NCBI GenBank assembly: GCA_023053545.1
Contig: JAKZAN010000076.1
Span: forward strand, 62,001 to 126,000
Direction: 5' to 3'
Source of the DNA: Lepidurus packardi
Taxonomy: Eukaryota > Arthropoda > Branchiopoda > Notostraca > Triopsidae
DNA: 64,000 bases
Shown here: piece after piece, positions 14,870 through 30,200 of the stretch
How the letters are laid out: every line of letters begins with the position of its first letter
Position numbering within the stretch: position 1 is the first letter of the stretch
Made by a program: the position numbers and the translations under genes
The notes under the pieces: generated by a model
Databases searched by the model: none
What the model saw: only the letters and a program-made list of their open reading frames with translations
What the model was told of the DNA's origin: nothing

Positions 14870-16250
14870 TTCTTACTGAATTAATTCCTTACGGACTGAA
14901 TTAATTCCTTAATCAATTCCTTACGGACTGAATTAATTTCATACGGACTAAATTAATTCATTACGGACTTAATTAATCCATTTCGGATTTAATTAATTCC
15001 TTACGGACTGAATTAATTCCTTACGGACTGAATTAATTCATTATGGACTTAATTAATCCATTACGGACTGAATTAATTCCTTACGGACTTAATTAATTCC
15101 TTACGGACTTAATTAATTCCTTACGGACTTAATTAATTCCTTACGGACTAAATTAATTCCTTACGTGCTTAATTAATTCCTTACGGTCTGAATTAATTCC
15201 GTACGGATTTAATTAATTCCTTACGGACTGAATTAATTCCTTACGGACTGAATTAATTCCTTACGGACTGAATTAATTCCTTACGGACTGAATTAATACC
15301 TTACGGACTGAATTAAATCTTTACGGACAGAATTAATTCCTTACGGACTGAATAATTTCCTTACGGACTGAATTAATTCTTTAGGATTGATTGAATTCCT
15401 TTCTTACTGAATTAATTCCTTACGGACTGAATTAATTCTTAATCAATTCCTTACGGACTGAATTAATTTCATACGGACTAAATTAATTCATTACGGACTT
15501 AATTAATCCATTTCGGATTTAATTAATTCCTTACGGACTGAATTAATTCCTTACGGACTGAATTAATTCCTTACGGACTGAATTAATTCCTTACGGACTG
15601 AATTAATACCTTACGGACTGAATTAAATCTTTACGGACAGAATTAATTCCTTACGGACTGAATAATTTCCTTACGGACTGAATTAATTCTTTAGGATTGA
15701 TTGAATTCCTTTCTTACTGAATTAATTCCTTACGGACTGAATGAATTCCTTAATCAATTCCTTACGGACTGAATTAATTTCATACGGACTAAATTAATTC
15801 TTTACGGACTTAATTAATCCATTTCGGATTTAATTAATTCCTTACGGACTGAATTAATTCCTTACGGACTGAATTAATTCATTATGGACTTAATTAATCC
15901 ATTACGGACTGAATTAATTCCTTACGGACTTAATTAATTCCTTACGGACTAAATTAATTCCTTACGTGCTTAATTAATTCCTTACGGTCTGAATTAATTC
16001 CGTACGGATTTAATTAATTCCTTACGGACTGAATTAATTCCTTACGGACTGAATTAATTCCTTACGGACTGAATTAATTCCTTACGGACTGAATTAATAC
16101 CTTACGGACTGAATTAAATCTTTACGGACAGAATTAATTCCTTACGGACTGAATAATTTCCTTACGGACTGAATTAAATCTTTAGGATTGATTGAATTCC
16201 TTTCTTACTGAATTAATTCATTACGGACTGAATTAATTCCTTAATCAATT
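14870..16250. repeat. 530/311-bp serial duplications tagged by CTTAATCAATTCC
   Basis: The variant truncated monomer CTTAATCAATTCC occurs at about 14911, 15441, 15752 and 16233, followed by the same monomer series (ATACGGACTAAATT, CATTTCGGATTT). Offset 530 equals 540 minus 10 (one marker, one truncated monomer, one extra base lost). Offset 311 equals 320 minus 9. Confidence 0.75.
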
Positions 16251-19046
16251 CCTTACGGACTGAATTAATTTCATACGGACTAAATTAATTCATTACGGAC
16301 TTAATTAATTCCTTACGGACTGAATTAATTCCTTACGGACTGAATTAATTCCTTACGGACTGAATTAATTCCTTACGGACTGAATTAATACCTTACGGAC
16401 TGAATTAAATCTTTACGGACAGAATTTATTCCTTACGGACTGAATAATTTCCTTACGGACTGAATTAATTCTTTAGGATTGATTGAATTCCTTTCTTACT
16501 GAATTAATTCCTTACGGACTGAATGAATTCCTTACGGACTGATTTAATTCCTTACGGACTGAATTAATTCCTTACGGACTGAATTATTTCCTTACGGACG
16601 GAATTAATTCTTTAGGATTGATTGAATTCCTTTCTTACTGAATTAATTTTTTACGGAGTGAATTAATTCCTTACGGACTGAATTAATTCCTTAAGGACTT
16701 AATTAAATCCGTAAGGAATGAATTAATTAATTACGGACTGAAATAATTCCGTACGGACTGAATTAAATCCTTACGGTCTGAATTAATTCCGTACGGATTT
16801 AATTAATTCCTTACGGACTGAATTAATTCCTTACGGACTGAATTAATTCATTATGGACTTAATTAATTCGTTACGGACTGAATTAATTCCTTACGGACTG
16901 AATTAATTCCTTAATTAATTCCTTACGGACTGAATTAATTTCATACGGACTGAATTAATTCATTACGGATTTAATTAATCCATTACGGACTGAATTAATT
17001 TCTTGCGGAATGAATTAATTCCTTACGGACTGAATTAATTCCTTACGGACTGAATTAATACCTTACGGACTGAATTAATTCCTTACGGACTTATTTAATT
17101 CCTTACGGACTTAATTAATTCCTTACGGACTTAATTAATTCCTTACGGACTAAATTAATTCCTTACGGACTGAATAAATTCCTTACGGACTGAATTATTT
17201 CCTTACGGACTGAATTAACTCTGTAGGATTGATTGAATTCCATTCTTACTGAATTAATTCCTTACGGACTGAATTAATTCCTTACGGACTGAATAATTTC
17301 CTTACGGACTGAATTAATTCTTTAGGATTGATTGAATTCCTTTCTTACTGAATTAATTCCTTACGGACTGAATTAATTCCTTACGGACTGAATTAATTCC
17401 TTACGGACTGAATTAATTCCTTACGGACTGAATTAATTCCTTACGGACTAAATTAATTCCTTACGGACTGAATTAATTCCTTACGGACTAAATTAATTCC
17501 TTACGTGCTTAATTAATTCCTTACGGTCTGAATTAATTCCGTACGGATTTAATTAATTCCTTACGGACTGAATTAATTCCTTACGGACTGAATTAATTCC
17601 TTACGGACTGAATTAATTCCTTACGGACTGAATTAATACCTTACGGACTGAATTAAATCTTTACGGACAGAATTAATTCCTTACGGACTGAATAATTTCC
17701 TTACGGACTGAATTAAATCTTTAGGATTGATTGAATTCCTTTCTTACTGAATTAATTCATTACGGACTGAATTAATTCCTTAATCAATTCCTTACGGACT
17801 GAATTAATTTCATACGGACTAAATTAATTCATTACGGACTTAATTAATCCATTTCGGATTTAATTAATTCCTTACGGACTGAATTAATTCCTTACGGACT
17901 GAATTAATTCCTTACGGACTGAATTAATTCCTTACGGACTGAATTAATACCTTACGGACTGAATTAAATCTTTACGGACAGAATTTATTCCTTACGGACT
18001 GAATAATTTCCTTACGGACTGAATTAATTCTTTAGGATTGATTGAATTCCTTTCTTACTGAATTAATTCCTTACGGACTGAATGAATTCCTTACGGACTG
18101 ATTTAATTCCTTACGGACTGAATTAATTCCTTACGGACTGAATTATTTCCTTACGGACGGAATTAATTCTTTAGGATTGATTGAATTCCTTTCTTACTGA
18201 ATTAATTTTTTACGGAGTGAATTAATTCCTTACGGACTGAATTAATTCCTTAAGGACTTAATTAAATCCGTAAGGAATGAATTAATTAATTACGGACTGA
18301 AATAATTCCGTACGGACTGAATTAAATCCTTACGGTCTGAATTAATTCCGTACGGATTTAATTAATTCCTTACGGACTGAATTAATTCCTTACGGACTGA
18401 ATTAATTCATTATGGACTTAATTAATTCGTTACGGACTGAATTAATTCCTTACGGACTGAATTAATTCCTTAATTAATTCCTTACGGACTGAATTAATTT
18501 CATACGGACTGAATTAATTCATTACGGATTTAATTAATCCATTACGGACTGAATTAATTTCTTGCGGAATGAATTAATTCCTTACGGACTGAATTAATTC
18601 CTTACGGACTGAATTAATACCTTACGGACTGAATTAATTCCTTACGGACTTATTTAATTCCTTACGGACTTAATTAATTCCTTACGGACTTAATTAATTC
18701 CTTACGGACTAAATTAATTCCTTACGGACTGAATAAATTCCTTACGGACTGAATTATTTCCTTACGGACTGAATTAACTCTGTAGGATTGATTGAATTCC
18801 ATTCTTACTGAATTAATTCCTTACGGACTGAATTAATTCCTTACGGACTGAATAATTTCCTTACGGACTGAATTAATTCTTTAGGATTGATTGAATTCCT
18901 TTCTTACTGAATTAATTCCTTACGGACTGAATTAATTCCTTACGGACTGAATTAATTCCTTACGGACTGAATTAATTCCTTACGGACTGAATTAATTCCT
19001 TACGGACTAAATTAATTCCTTACGGACTGAATTAATTCCTTACGGA
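15930..19046. repeat. 1,539/1,559-bp higher-order tandem duplication
   Basis: The unit at about 15930-17487 recurs at about 17470-19046, sharing ACGTGCTTAATT, the ACGGACGGAATT before a marker, TTTCTTGCGGAATG and CTGTAGG. The offset is 1,539 until about 16300. It becomes 1,559 because the left copy lacks exactly one monomer (CATTTCGGATT type) present near 17850. Confidence 0.9.
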
Positions 19047-19950
19047 CTTAATTAATCCATTACGGACTGAATTAATTCCTTACGGACTGAATTATTACAT
19101 TACGGACTGAATTAATTCCTTACGGACTGAATTATTACATTACGGACTGAATTAATTCCTTACGGACAGAATTAATTCCTTACGGACTGAATTAATTCCT
19201 TACGGACTGAATTATTTCCTTACGGACTGAATTAATTCTTTAGGATTGATTGAATTCCTTTCTTACTGAATTAATTCCTTACGGAGTGAATTAATTCCTT
19301 ACGGACTGAATTAATTCCTTAAGGACTTAATTAAATCCGTAAGGAATGAATGAATTAATTACGGACTGAAATAATTCCGTACGGACTGAATTAATTCCTT
19401 ACGGTCTGAATTAATTCCGTACGGATTTAATTAATTCCTTACGGACTGAATTAATTCCTTACGGACTGAATTAATTCCTTACGGACTAAATTAATTCCTT
19501 ACGGACTGAATTAATTCCTTACGGACTTAATTAATCCATTACGGACTGAATTAATTCCTTACGGACTGAATTATTACATTACGGACTGAATTAATTCCTT
19601 ACGGACTGAATTATTACATTACGGACTGAATTAATTCCTTACGGACAGAATTAATTCCTTACGGACTGAATTAATTCCTTACGGACTGAATTATTTCCAT
19701 ACGGACTGAATTAATTCTTTAGGATTGATTGAATTCCTTTCTTACTGAATTAATTCCTTACGGAGTGAATTAATTCCTTACGGACTGAATTAATTCCTTA
19801 AGGACTTAATTAAATCCGTAAGGAATGAATGAATTAATTACGGACTGAAATAATTCCGTACGGACTGAATTAATTCCTTACGGTCTGAATTAATTCCGTA
19901 CGGATTTAATTAATTCCTTACGGACTGAATTAATTCCTTACGGACTGAAT
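18990..19950. repeat. 479-bp higher-order tandem duplication
   Basis: The segment beginning at the ACTAAATT monomer (19001) recurs at 19480, including the ATTACATTACGG monomers, the ACGGACAG monomer, one marker and the inverted module. The period is 24 monomers minus 1, as expected for one marker dimer. It partly overlaps the preceding unit. Confidence 0.85.
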
Positions 19951-19959
19951 TAATTCTTT

Positions 19960-22900
19960 ACGGACTGAATTAATTCCTTACGGACTGAATTATTTCCTTA
20001 CGGACTGAAATAATTCTTTAGGATTGATTGAATTCCTTACGGACTGAATTAATTCCTTACGGACTGAATTATTACATTACGGACTGAATTAATTCCTTAC
20101 GGACTGAATTAATTCCTTACGGACTGAATTATTACATTACGGACTGAATTAATTCCTTACGGACAGAATTAATTCCTTACGGACTGAATTAATTCCTTAC
20201 GGACTGAATTACTTCCTTACGGACTGAATTAATTCTTTAGGATTGATTGAATTAATTTCTTACTGAATTAATTCCTTACGGAGTGAATTAATTCCTTACG
20301 GACTGAATTAATTCCTTACGGACTGAATTAATTCCTTACGGACTTAATTAAATCCGTAAGGAATGAATGAATTAATTACGGACTGAAATAATTCCGTACG
20401 GACTGAATTAATTCCTTACGGACTGAATTAATTCCTTACGGACTGAATTAATTCCTTACGGACTAAATGAATTCCTTACGGACTGAATTATTTCCTTACG
20501 GACTGAATTAATTCTTTAGGATTGATTGAATTCCGTTCTTACTGAATTAATTACTTACGGACTGAATTAATTCCTTACGGACTGAATTAGTACCTTACGG
20601 ACTGAATTAAATCCTTACGAACTGAAATAATTCCTTACGGACTTAATTAATTCCTTACGGACTTAATTAACTCCTTACGGACTTAATTAATTCCTTACGG
20701 ACTAAATTAATTCCTTGCGTGCTTAATTAATTCCTTACGGTCTGAATTAATTCCGTACGGATTTAATTAATTCCTTACGGACTGAATTAATTCCTTACGG
20801 ACTGAATTAATTCATTATGGACTTAATTAATTCCGTAAGGAATAAATGAATTAATTACGGACTGAAATAATTCCTTACGGACTGAATTAATTCCTTACGG
20901 AATGAATTAATTCCTTACGGACTGAATTAATTCCTTACGGACTGAATTAATTCTTTAGGATTGATTGAATTCCGTTCTTACTGAATTAATTTTTTACGGA
21001 GTGAATTAATTCCTTACGGACTGAATTAATTCCTTAAGGACTTAATTAAATCCGTAAGGAATTAATTAATTAATTACGGACTGAAATAATTCCGTACGGA
21101 CTGAATTAAATCCTTACGGTCTGAATTAATTCCGTACGGATTTAATTAATTCCTTACGGACTGAATTAATTCCTTACGGACTGAATTAATTCATTATGGA
21201 CTTAATTAATTCGTTACGGACTGAATTAATTCCTTACGGACTGAATTAATTCCTTACGGACTGAATTATTTCCTTACGGACTGAAATAATTCTTTAGGAT
21301 TGATTGAATTCCGTTCTTACTGAATTAATTCCTTACGGACTGAATTAATTCCTTAATTAATTCCTTACGGACTGAATTAATTTCATACGGACTGAATTAA
21401 TTCATTACGGACTTAATTAATCCATTACGGACTGAATTAATTTCTTGCGGAATGAATTAATTCCTTACGGACTTAATTAATTCCTTACGGACTGAATTAA
21501 TACCTTACGGACTGAATTAATTCCTTACGGACTTAATTAATTCCTTACGGACTTAATTAATTCCTTACGGACTAAATTAATTCCTTACGGACTAAATTAA
21601 TTCCTTACGGACTGAATTAATTCCTTACGGACTGAATTATTTCCTTACGGACTGAATTAACTCTGTAGGATTGATTGAATTCCATTCTTACTGAATTAAT
21701 TCCTTACGGACTGAATTAATTCCTTACGGACTGAATAATTTCCCTACGGACTGAATTAATTCTTTAGGATTGATTGAATTCCTTTCTTACTGAATTAATT
21801 CCTTACGGACTGAATTAGTTCCTTACGGACTGAATTAATTCCTTACGGACTGAATTAATTCCTTACGGACTGAATTAATTCCTTACGGACTAAATTAATT
21901 CCTTACGGACTGAATTAATTCCTTAGGACTTAATTAATCCATTACGGACTGAATTAATTCCTTACGGACTGAATTATTACATTACGGACTAAATTAATTC
22001 CTTACGGACTGAATTAATTCCTTACGGACTGAATTATTACATTACGGACTGAATTAATTCCTTAGGGACAGAATTAATTCCTTACGGACTGAATTAATTC
22101 CATACGGACTGAATTATTTCCTTACGGACTGAATTAATTCTTTAGGATTGATTGAATTCCTTTCTTACTGAATTAATTCCTTACGGAGTGAATTAATTCC
22201 TTACGGACTGAATTAATTCCTTAAGGACTTAATTAAATCCGTAAGGAATGAATGAATTAATTACGGACTGAAATAATTCCGTACGGACTGAATTAATTCC
22301 TTACGGTCTGAATTAATTCCGTACGGATTTAATTAATTCCTTACGGACTGAATTAATTCCTTACGGACTGAATTAATTCATTATGGACTTAATTAATTCG
22401 TTATGGACTGAATTAATTCCTTACGGACTGAATTAATTCCTTAATTACTGAATTATTTCCTTACGGACTGAAATAATTCTTTAGGATTGATTGAATTCCG
22501 TTCTTACTGAATTAATTCCTTACGGACTGAATTATTACATTACGGACTGAATTAATTCCTTACGGACTGAATTAATTCCTTACGGACTGAATTATTACAT
22601 TACGGACTGAATTAATTCCTTACGGACAGAATTAATTCCTTACGGACTGAATTAATTCCTTACGGACTGAATTATTTCCTTACGGACTGAATTAATTCTT
22701 TAGGATTGATTGAATTCCTTTCTTACTGAATTAATTCCTTACGGAGTGAATCAATTCCTTACGGACTGAATTAATTCCTTACGGACTGAATTAATTCCTT
22801 ACGGACTTAATTAAATCCGTAAGGAATGAATGAATTAATTACGGACTGAAATAATTCCGTACGGACTGAATTAATTCCTTACGGACTGAATTAATTCCTT

Positions 22901-23415
22901 ACGGACTGAATTAATTCCTTACGGACTAAATGAATTCCTTACGGACTGAATTATTTCCTTACGGACTGAATTAATTCTTTAGGATTGATTGAATTCCGTT
23001 CTTACTGAATTAATTACTTACGGACTGAATTAATTCCTTACGGACTGAATTAGTACCTTACGGACTGAATTAAATCCTTACGGACTGAAATAATTCCTTA
23101 CGGACTTAATTAATTCCTTACGGACTTAATTAACTCCTTACGGACTTAATTAATTCCATACGGACTAAATTAATTCCTTGCGTTCTTAATTAATTCCTTA
23201 CGGTCTGAATTAATTCCGTACGGATTTAATTAATTCCTTACGGACTGAATTAATTCCTTACGGACTGAATTAATTCATTATGGACTTAATTAATTCCGTA
23301 AGGAATAAATGAAGTAATTACGGACTGAAATAATTCCTTACGGACTGAATTAATTCCTTACGGAATGAATTAATTCCTTACGGACTGAATTAATTCCTTA
23401 CGGACTGAATTAATT
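19960..23415. repeat. 2,463-bp-spaced duplication
   Basis: About 0.99 kb at 19960-20952 recurs at about 22423-23415, with shared GAATTAGTACC (20584 and 23047), the ACTAAATGAATT monomer and CCTTGCGT. A related copy of this segment is near 12330-13000. The spacing equals 124 monomers minus 17: eight markers, one truncated monomer and one single-base loss near 21926. Confidence 0.8.
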
Positions 23416-24639
23416 CCTTACGGACTGAATTATTTCCTTCGGACTGAATTAATTCTTTAGGATTGATTGAATTCCGTTCTTACTGAATTAATTCCTTACG
23501 GACTGAATTAATTCCTTAATTAATTCCTTACGGACTGAATTAATTTCATACGGACTGAATTAATTCATTACGGACTGAATTATTACATTACGGACTGAAT
23601 TAATTCCTTACGGACTGAATTAATTCCTTACGGACTGAATTAATTCCTTACGGACTGAATTAATTCCTTACGGACTGAATTATTACATTACGGACTGAAT
23701 TAATTCCTTACGGACAGAATTAATTCCTTACGGACTGAATTATTTCCTTACGGACTAAATTAATTCTTTAGGATTGATTGAATTCCTTACGGACTGAATT
23801 AATTCCTTAATTAATTCCTTACGGACTGAATTAATTTCATACGGACTGAATTAATTCATTACGGACTTAATTAATCCATTACGGACGGAATTAATTCCTT
23901 ACGTACTGAACTTATTCCTTACCTACTGAATTAATTCCTTACGGATTGAATTAATTCCTTACGGACTGAATTAATTCCTTACGGACTGAATTAAATCCTT
24001 ACGGACAGAATTAATTCCATACGGACTGAATTAATTCCTTACGGACTTAATTAATTCCTTACGGACTGAATTAATTCCTTACGGACTGAATTAATTCCTT
24101 ACGGACTGAATAATTTCCTTACGGACTGAATTAATTCTTTAGGATTGATTGAATTCTTTCTTACTGAATTAATTCCTTACGGACTGAATTAATTCCTTAC
24201 GGACTGAATTAATTCCTTACGGACTGAATTTATTCCTTACGGACTGAATTAATTCCTTACGGACTGAATTAATTCCTTAATTAATTCCTTACGGACTGAA
24301 TTAATTCCTTACGGACTGAATTAATTCCTTACGGACTGAATAAATACCTTACGGACTGAATTAAATCCTTACGGACCGAATTAATTCCTTACGGACTGAA
24401 TTAATTCCTTACGGACTTAATTAATTCCTTACGGACTGAATTAATTCCTTACGGACTGAATTAATTCCTTACGGACTGAATTAGTTCCTCACGGACTGAA
24501 TTAATTCTTTAGGATTGATTGAATACCTTTCTTACTGAATTAATTCCTTACGGACTGAATGAATTCCTTACGGACTGATTTAATTTCATACGGACTGAAT
24601 TAATACCTTACGGACTGAATTAATTCCTTACGGACTTAA

Positions 24640-25935
24640 TTAATTCCTTACGGACTGAATTAATTCCTTACGGACTGAATTAATTCATTACGGACTGAAT
24701 TAGTTACTCACTGACTGAATTAATTCTTTAGGATTGATTGAATTCCTTTCTTAATGAATTAATTCCTTACGGACTGAATGAATTCCTTACGGACTGATTT
24801 AATTTCATACGGACTGAATTAATTCCTTACGGACTTAATTAATCCATTACGGACTGAATTATTTCCTTACGGACTGAATTATTACATTACGGACTGAATT
24901 AATTCCTTACGGACTGAATTAGTTCCTTACGGACTGAATTATTACATTACGGACTGAATTAATTCCTTACGGACAGAATTAATTCCCTACGGACTGAATT
25001 AATTCCTTACGGACTGAATTATTTCCTTACGAACTGAATTAATTCTTTAGGATTGATTGAATTCCTTTCTTACTGAATTAATTCCTTACGGAGTGAATTA
25101 ATTCCTTACGGACTGAATTAATTCCTTACGGACTTAATTAAATCCGTAAGGAATGAATGAATTAATTACGGACTGAAATAATTCCGTACGGACTGAATTA
25201 ATTCCTTACGGTCTGAATTAATTCCTTACGGATTTAATTAATTCCTTACGGACTGAATTAATTCCTTACGGACTGAATTAATTCCTTACGGACTGAATTA
25301 ATTCCTTACGGACTGAATTAATTCATTACGGACTGAATTAGTTACTCACTGACTGAATTAATTCTTTAGGATTGATTGAATTCCTTTCTTAATGAATTAA
25401 TTCCTTACGGACTGAATGAATTCCTTACGGACTGATTTAATTTCATACGGACTGAATTAATTCCTTACGGACTTAATTAATCCATTACGGACTGAATTAT
25501 TTCCTTACGGACTGAATTATTACATTACGGACTGAATTAATTCCTTACGGACTGAATTAGTTCCTTACGGACTGAATTATTACATTACGGACTGAATTAA
25601 TTCCTTACGGACAGAATTAATTCCCTACGGACTGAATTAATTCCTTACGGACTGAATTATTTCCTTACGAACTGAATTAATTCTTTAGGATTGATTGAAT
25701 TCCTTTCTTACTGAATTAATTCCTTACGGAGTGAATTAATTCCTTACGGACTGAATTAATTCCTTACGGACTTAATTAAATCCGTAAGGAATGAATGAAT
25801 TAATTACGGACTGAAATAATTCCGTACGGACTGAATTAATTCCTTACGGTCTGAATTAATTCCTTACGGATTTAATTAATTCCTTACGGACTGAATTAAT
25901 TCCTTACGGACTGAATTAATTCCTTACGGACTGAA
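24640..25935. repeat. 638-bp higher-order tandem duplication
   Basis: The unit contains the rare GTTACTCACTGACTG junction (24703 and 25341), TTTCTTAATGAATT and CCCTACGG monomers. The period is 32 monomers minus 2, matching two marker dimers. Confidence 0.88.
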
Positions 25936-27259
25936 TTAATTTCTTACGGACTGAATTAATTCCTTTCGGACTGAATTAATTCCTTAAGGACTGAATTATT
26001 TCCTTACGGACTGAATTAATTCTTTAGGATTGATTGAATTCCTTTCTTACTGAATTAATTCCTTACGGACTGAATGAATTCCTTACGGACTGAATGAATT
26101 CCTTACGGACTGATTTAATTTCATACGGACTGAATTAATCCCTTACGGACTGAATTAAATCCTTACGGACCGAATTAATTCCTTACGGACTGAATTAATT
26201 CCTTACGGACTTAATTAATTCCTTACGGACTTAATTAATTCCTTACGGACTGAATTAATTCCTTACGGACTGAATTAATAAATTACGGACTGAATTAATA
26301 AATTACGGACTGAATTAGTTCCTCACGGACTGAATTAATTCTTTAGGATTGATTGAATTACTTTCTTACTGAATTAATTCCTTACGGACTGAATGAATTC
26401 CCTACGGACTGAATTAATTTCATACGGACTGAATTAATTCCTTACGGACCTAATTAATCCATTACGGACTGAATTAATTCCTTACGTACTGAACTTATTC
26501 CTTACGGACTGAATTAATTCCTTACGGACTGAATTAATTCCTTACGGACTGAATTATTACATTACGGACTGAATTAAATCCTTACGGACAGGATTAATTC
26601 CTTACGGACTGAATTAATTCCTTACGGACTTAATTAATTCCTTACGGACTGAATTAATTCCTTACGGACTGAATTAATACCTTACGGACTGAATTAGTTC
26701 CTCACGGACTGAATTAATTCTTTAGGATTGATTGAATTACTTTCTTACTTAATTAATTCCTTACGGACTGAATGAATTCCCTACGGACTGAATTAATTTC
26801 ATACGGACTGAATTAGTTCCTTACGGACCTAATTAATCCATTACGGACTGAATTAATTCCTTACGTACTGAACTTATTCCTTACGGACTGAATTAATTCC
26901 TTACGGACTGAATTAATTCCTTACGGACTGAATTATTACATTACGGACTGAATTAAATCCTTACGGACAGGATTAATTCCTTACGGACTGAATGAATTCC
27001 TTACGGAGTTAATTAATTCCTTACGGACTGAATTAATTCCTTACGGACTGAATTAATTCCTTACGGACTGAATTATTTCCTTACGGACTGAATTAATTCT
27101 TTAGGATTGATTGAATTCCTTTCTTACTGAATTAATTCCTTACGGACTGAATTAATTCCTTACGGACTGAATTAATTCCTTACGGACTTAATTAATCCAT
27201 TACGGACTGAATTAATTCCTTACGGACTGAATTATTACATTACGGACTGAATTAATTCC

Positions 27260-30200
27260 TTACGGACTGAATTAGTTCCTTACGGACTGAATTATTACAT
27301 TACGGACTGAATTAATTCCTTACGGACAGAATTAATTCCTTACGGACTGAATTAATTCCTTACGGACTGAATTATTTCATTACGGACTGAATTAATTCTT
27401 TAGGATTGATTGAATTCCTTTCTTACTGAATTAATTCCTTACGGAGTGAATTAATTCCTTACGGACTGAATTAATTCCTTACGGACTTAATTAAATCCGT
27501 AAGGAATGAATGAATTAATTACGGACTGAAATAATTCCGTACGGACTGAATTAATTCCTTACGGTCTGAATTAATTCCTTACGGATTTAATTAATTCCTT
27601 ACGGACTGAATTAATTCCTTACGGACTGAATTAATTCCTTACGGACTGAATTAATTCCTTACGGACTGAATTAATTCCTTTCGGACTGAATTAATTCCTT
27701 AAGGACTGAATTATTTCCTTACGGACTGAATTAATTCTTTAGGATTGATTGAATTCCTTTCTAACTGAATTAATTCCTTACGGACTGAATGAATTCCTTA
27801 CGGACTGAATGAATTCCTTACGGACTGATTTAATTTCATACGGACTGAATTAATACCTTACGGACTGAATTAAATCCTTACGGACCGAATTAATTCCTTA
27901 CGGACTGAATTAATTCCTTACGGACTTAATTAATTCCTTACGGACTTAATTAATTCCTTACGGACTGAATTAATTCCTTACGGACTGAATTAATAAATTA
28001 CGGACTGAATTAGTTCCTCACGGACTGAAATAATTCTTTAGGATTGATTGAATTACTTTCTTACTGAATTAATTTCATACGGACTGAATTAATTCCTTAC
28101 GGACCTAATTAATCCATTACGGACTGAATTAATTCCTTACGTACTGAACTTATTCCTTACGGACTGAATTAATTCCTTACGGACTGAATTAATTCCTTAC
28201 GGACTGAATTATTACATTACGGACTGAATTAAATCCTTACGGACAGGATTAATTCCTTACGGACTGAATTAATTCCTTACGGACTTAATTAATTCCTTAC
28301 GGACTGAATTAATTCCTTACGGACTGAATTAATACCTTACGGACTGAATTAGTTCCTCACGGACTGAATTAATTCTTTAGGATTGATTGAATTACTTTCT
28401 TACTTAATTAATTCCTTACGGACTGAATGAATTCCCTACGGACTGAATTAATTTCATACGGACTGAATTAATTCCTTACGGACCTAATTAATCCATTACG
28501 GACTGAATTAATTCCTTACGTACTGAACTTATTCCTTACGGACTGAATTAATTCCTTACGGACTGAATTAATTCCTTACGGACTGAATTATTACATTACG
28601 GACTGAATTAAATCCTTACGGACAGGATTAATTCCTTACGGACTGAATTAATTCCTTACGGAGTTAATTAATTCCTTACGGACTGAATTAATTCCTTACG
28701 GACTGAATTAATTCCTTACGGACTGAATTATTTCCCTACGGACTGAATTAATTCTTTAGGATTGATTGAATTCCTTTCTTACTGAATTAATTCCTTACGG
28801 ACTGAATTAATTCCTTACGGACTGAATTAATTCTTTAGGATTGATTGATTTCCATTCTTACTGAATTAATTCCTTACGGACTGAATTAATTCTTTAGGAT
28901 TGATTGAATTCCATTCTTACTGAATTAATTCCTTACGGACTGAATTAATTCCTTACGGACTGAATTAATTTCATACGGACTGAATTAATTCATTACGGAC
29001 TTAATTAATCCATTACGGACTGAATTTATTCCTTACGTACTGAACTTATTCCTTACGGACTGAATTAATTCCTTACGGACTGAATTAATTCCTTACGGAC
29101 TGAATTAGTTCCTTACGGACTGATTTAATTTCATACGGACTGAATTAATTCCTTACGGACTTAATTAATCCATTACGGACTGAATTAATTCCTTACGGAC
29201 TGAATTATTACATTACGGACTGAATTAATTCCTTACGGACTGAATTAGTTCCTTACGGACTGAATTATTTCCTTACGAACTGAATTAATTCTTTAGGATT
29301 GATTGAATTCCTTTCTTACTGAATTAATTCCTTACGGAGTGAATTAATTCCTTACGGACTTAATTAAATCCGTAAGGAATGAATGAATTAATTACGGACT
29401 GAAATAATTCCGTACGGACTGAATTAATTCCTTACGGTCTGAATTAATTCCTTACGGATTTAATTAATTCCTTACGGACTGAATTAATTCCTTACGGACT
29501 GAATTAATTCCTTACGGACTGAATTAATTTCTTACGGACTGAATTAATTCCTTTCGGACTGAATTAATTCCTTAAGGACTGAATTACTTCCTTACGGACT
29601 GAATTAATTCTTTAGGATTGATTGAATTCCTTTCTTACTGAATTAATTCCTTACGGACTGAATGAATTCCTTACGGACTGAATGAATTCCTTACGGACTG
29701 ATTTAATTTCATACGGACTGAATTAATCCCTTACGGACTGAATTAAATCCTTACGGACCGAATTAATTCCTTCCGGACTGAATTAATTCCTTACGGACTT
29801 AATTAATTCCTTACGGACTGAATTAATTCCTTACGGACTGAATTAATAAATTACGGACTGAATTAATAAATTACGGACTGAATTAGTTCCTCACGGACTG
29901 AATTAATTCTTTAGGATTGATTGAATTACTTTCTTACTGAATTAATTCCTTACGGACTGAATGAATTCCCTACGGACTGAATTAATTTCATACGGACTGA
30001 ATTAATTCCTTACGGACCTAATTAATCCATTACGGACTGAATTAATTCCTTACGTACTGAACTTATTCCTTACGGACTGAATTAATTCCTTACGGACTGA
30101 ATTAATTCCTTACGGACTGAATTATTACATTACGGACTGAATTAAATCCTTACGGACAGGATTAATTCCTTACGGACTGAATTAATTCCTTACGGACTTA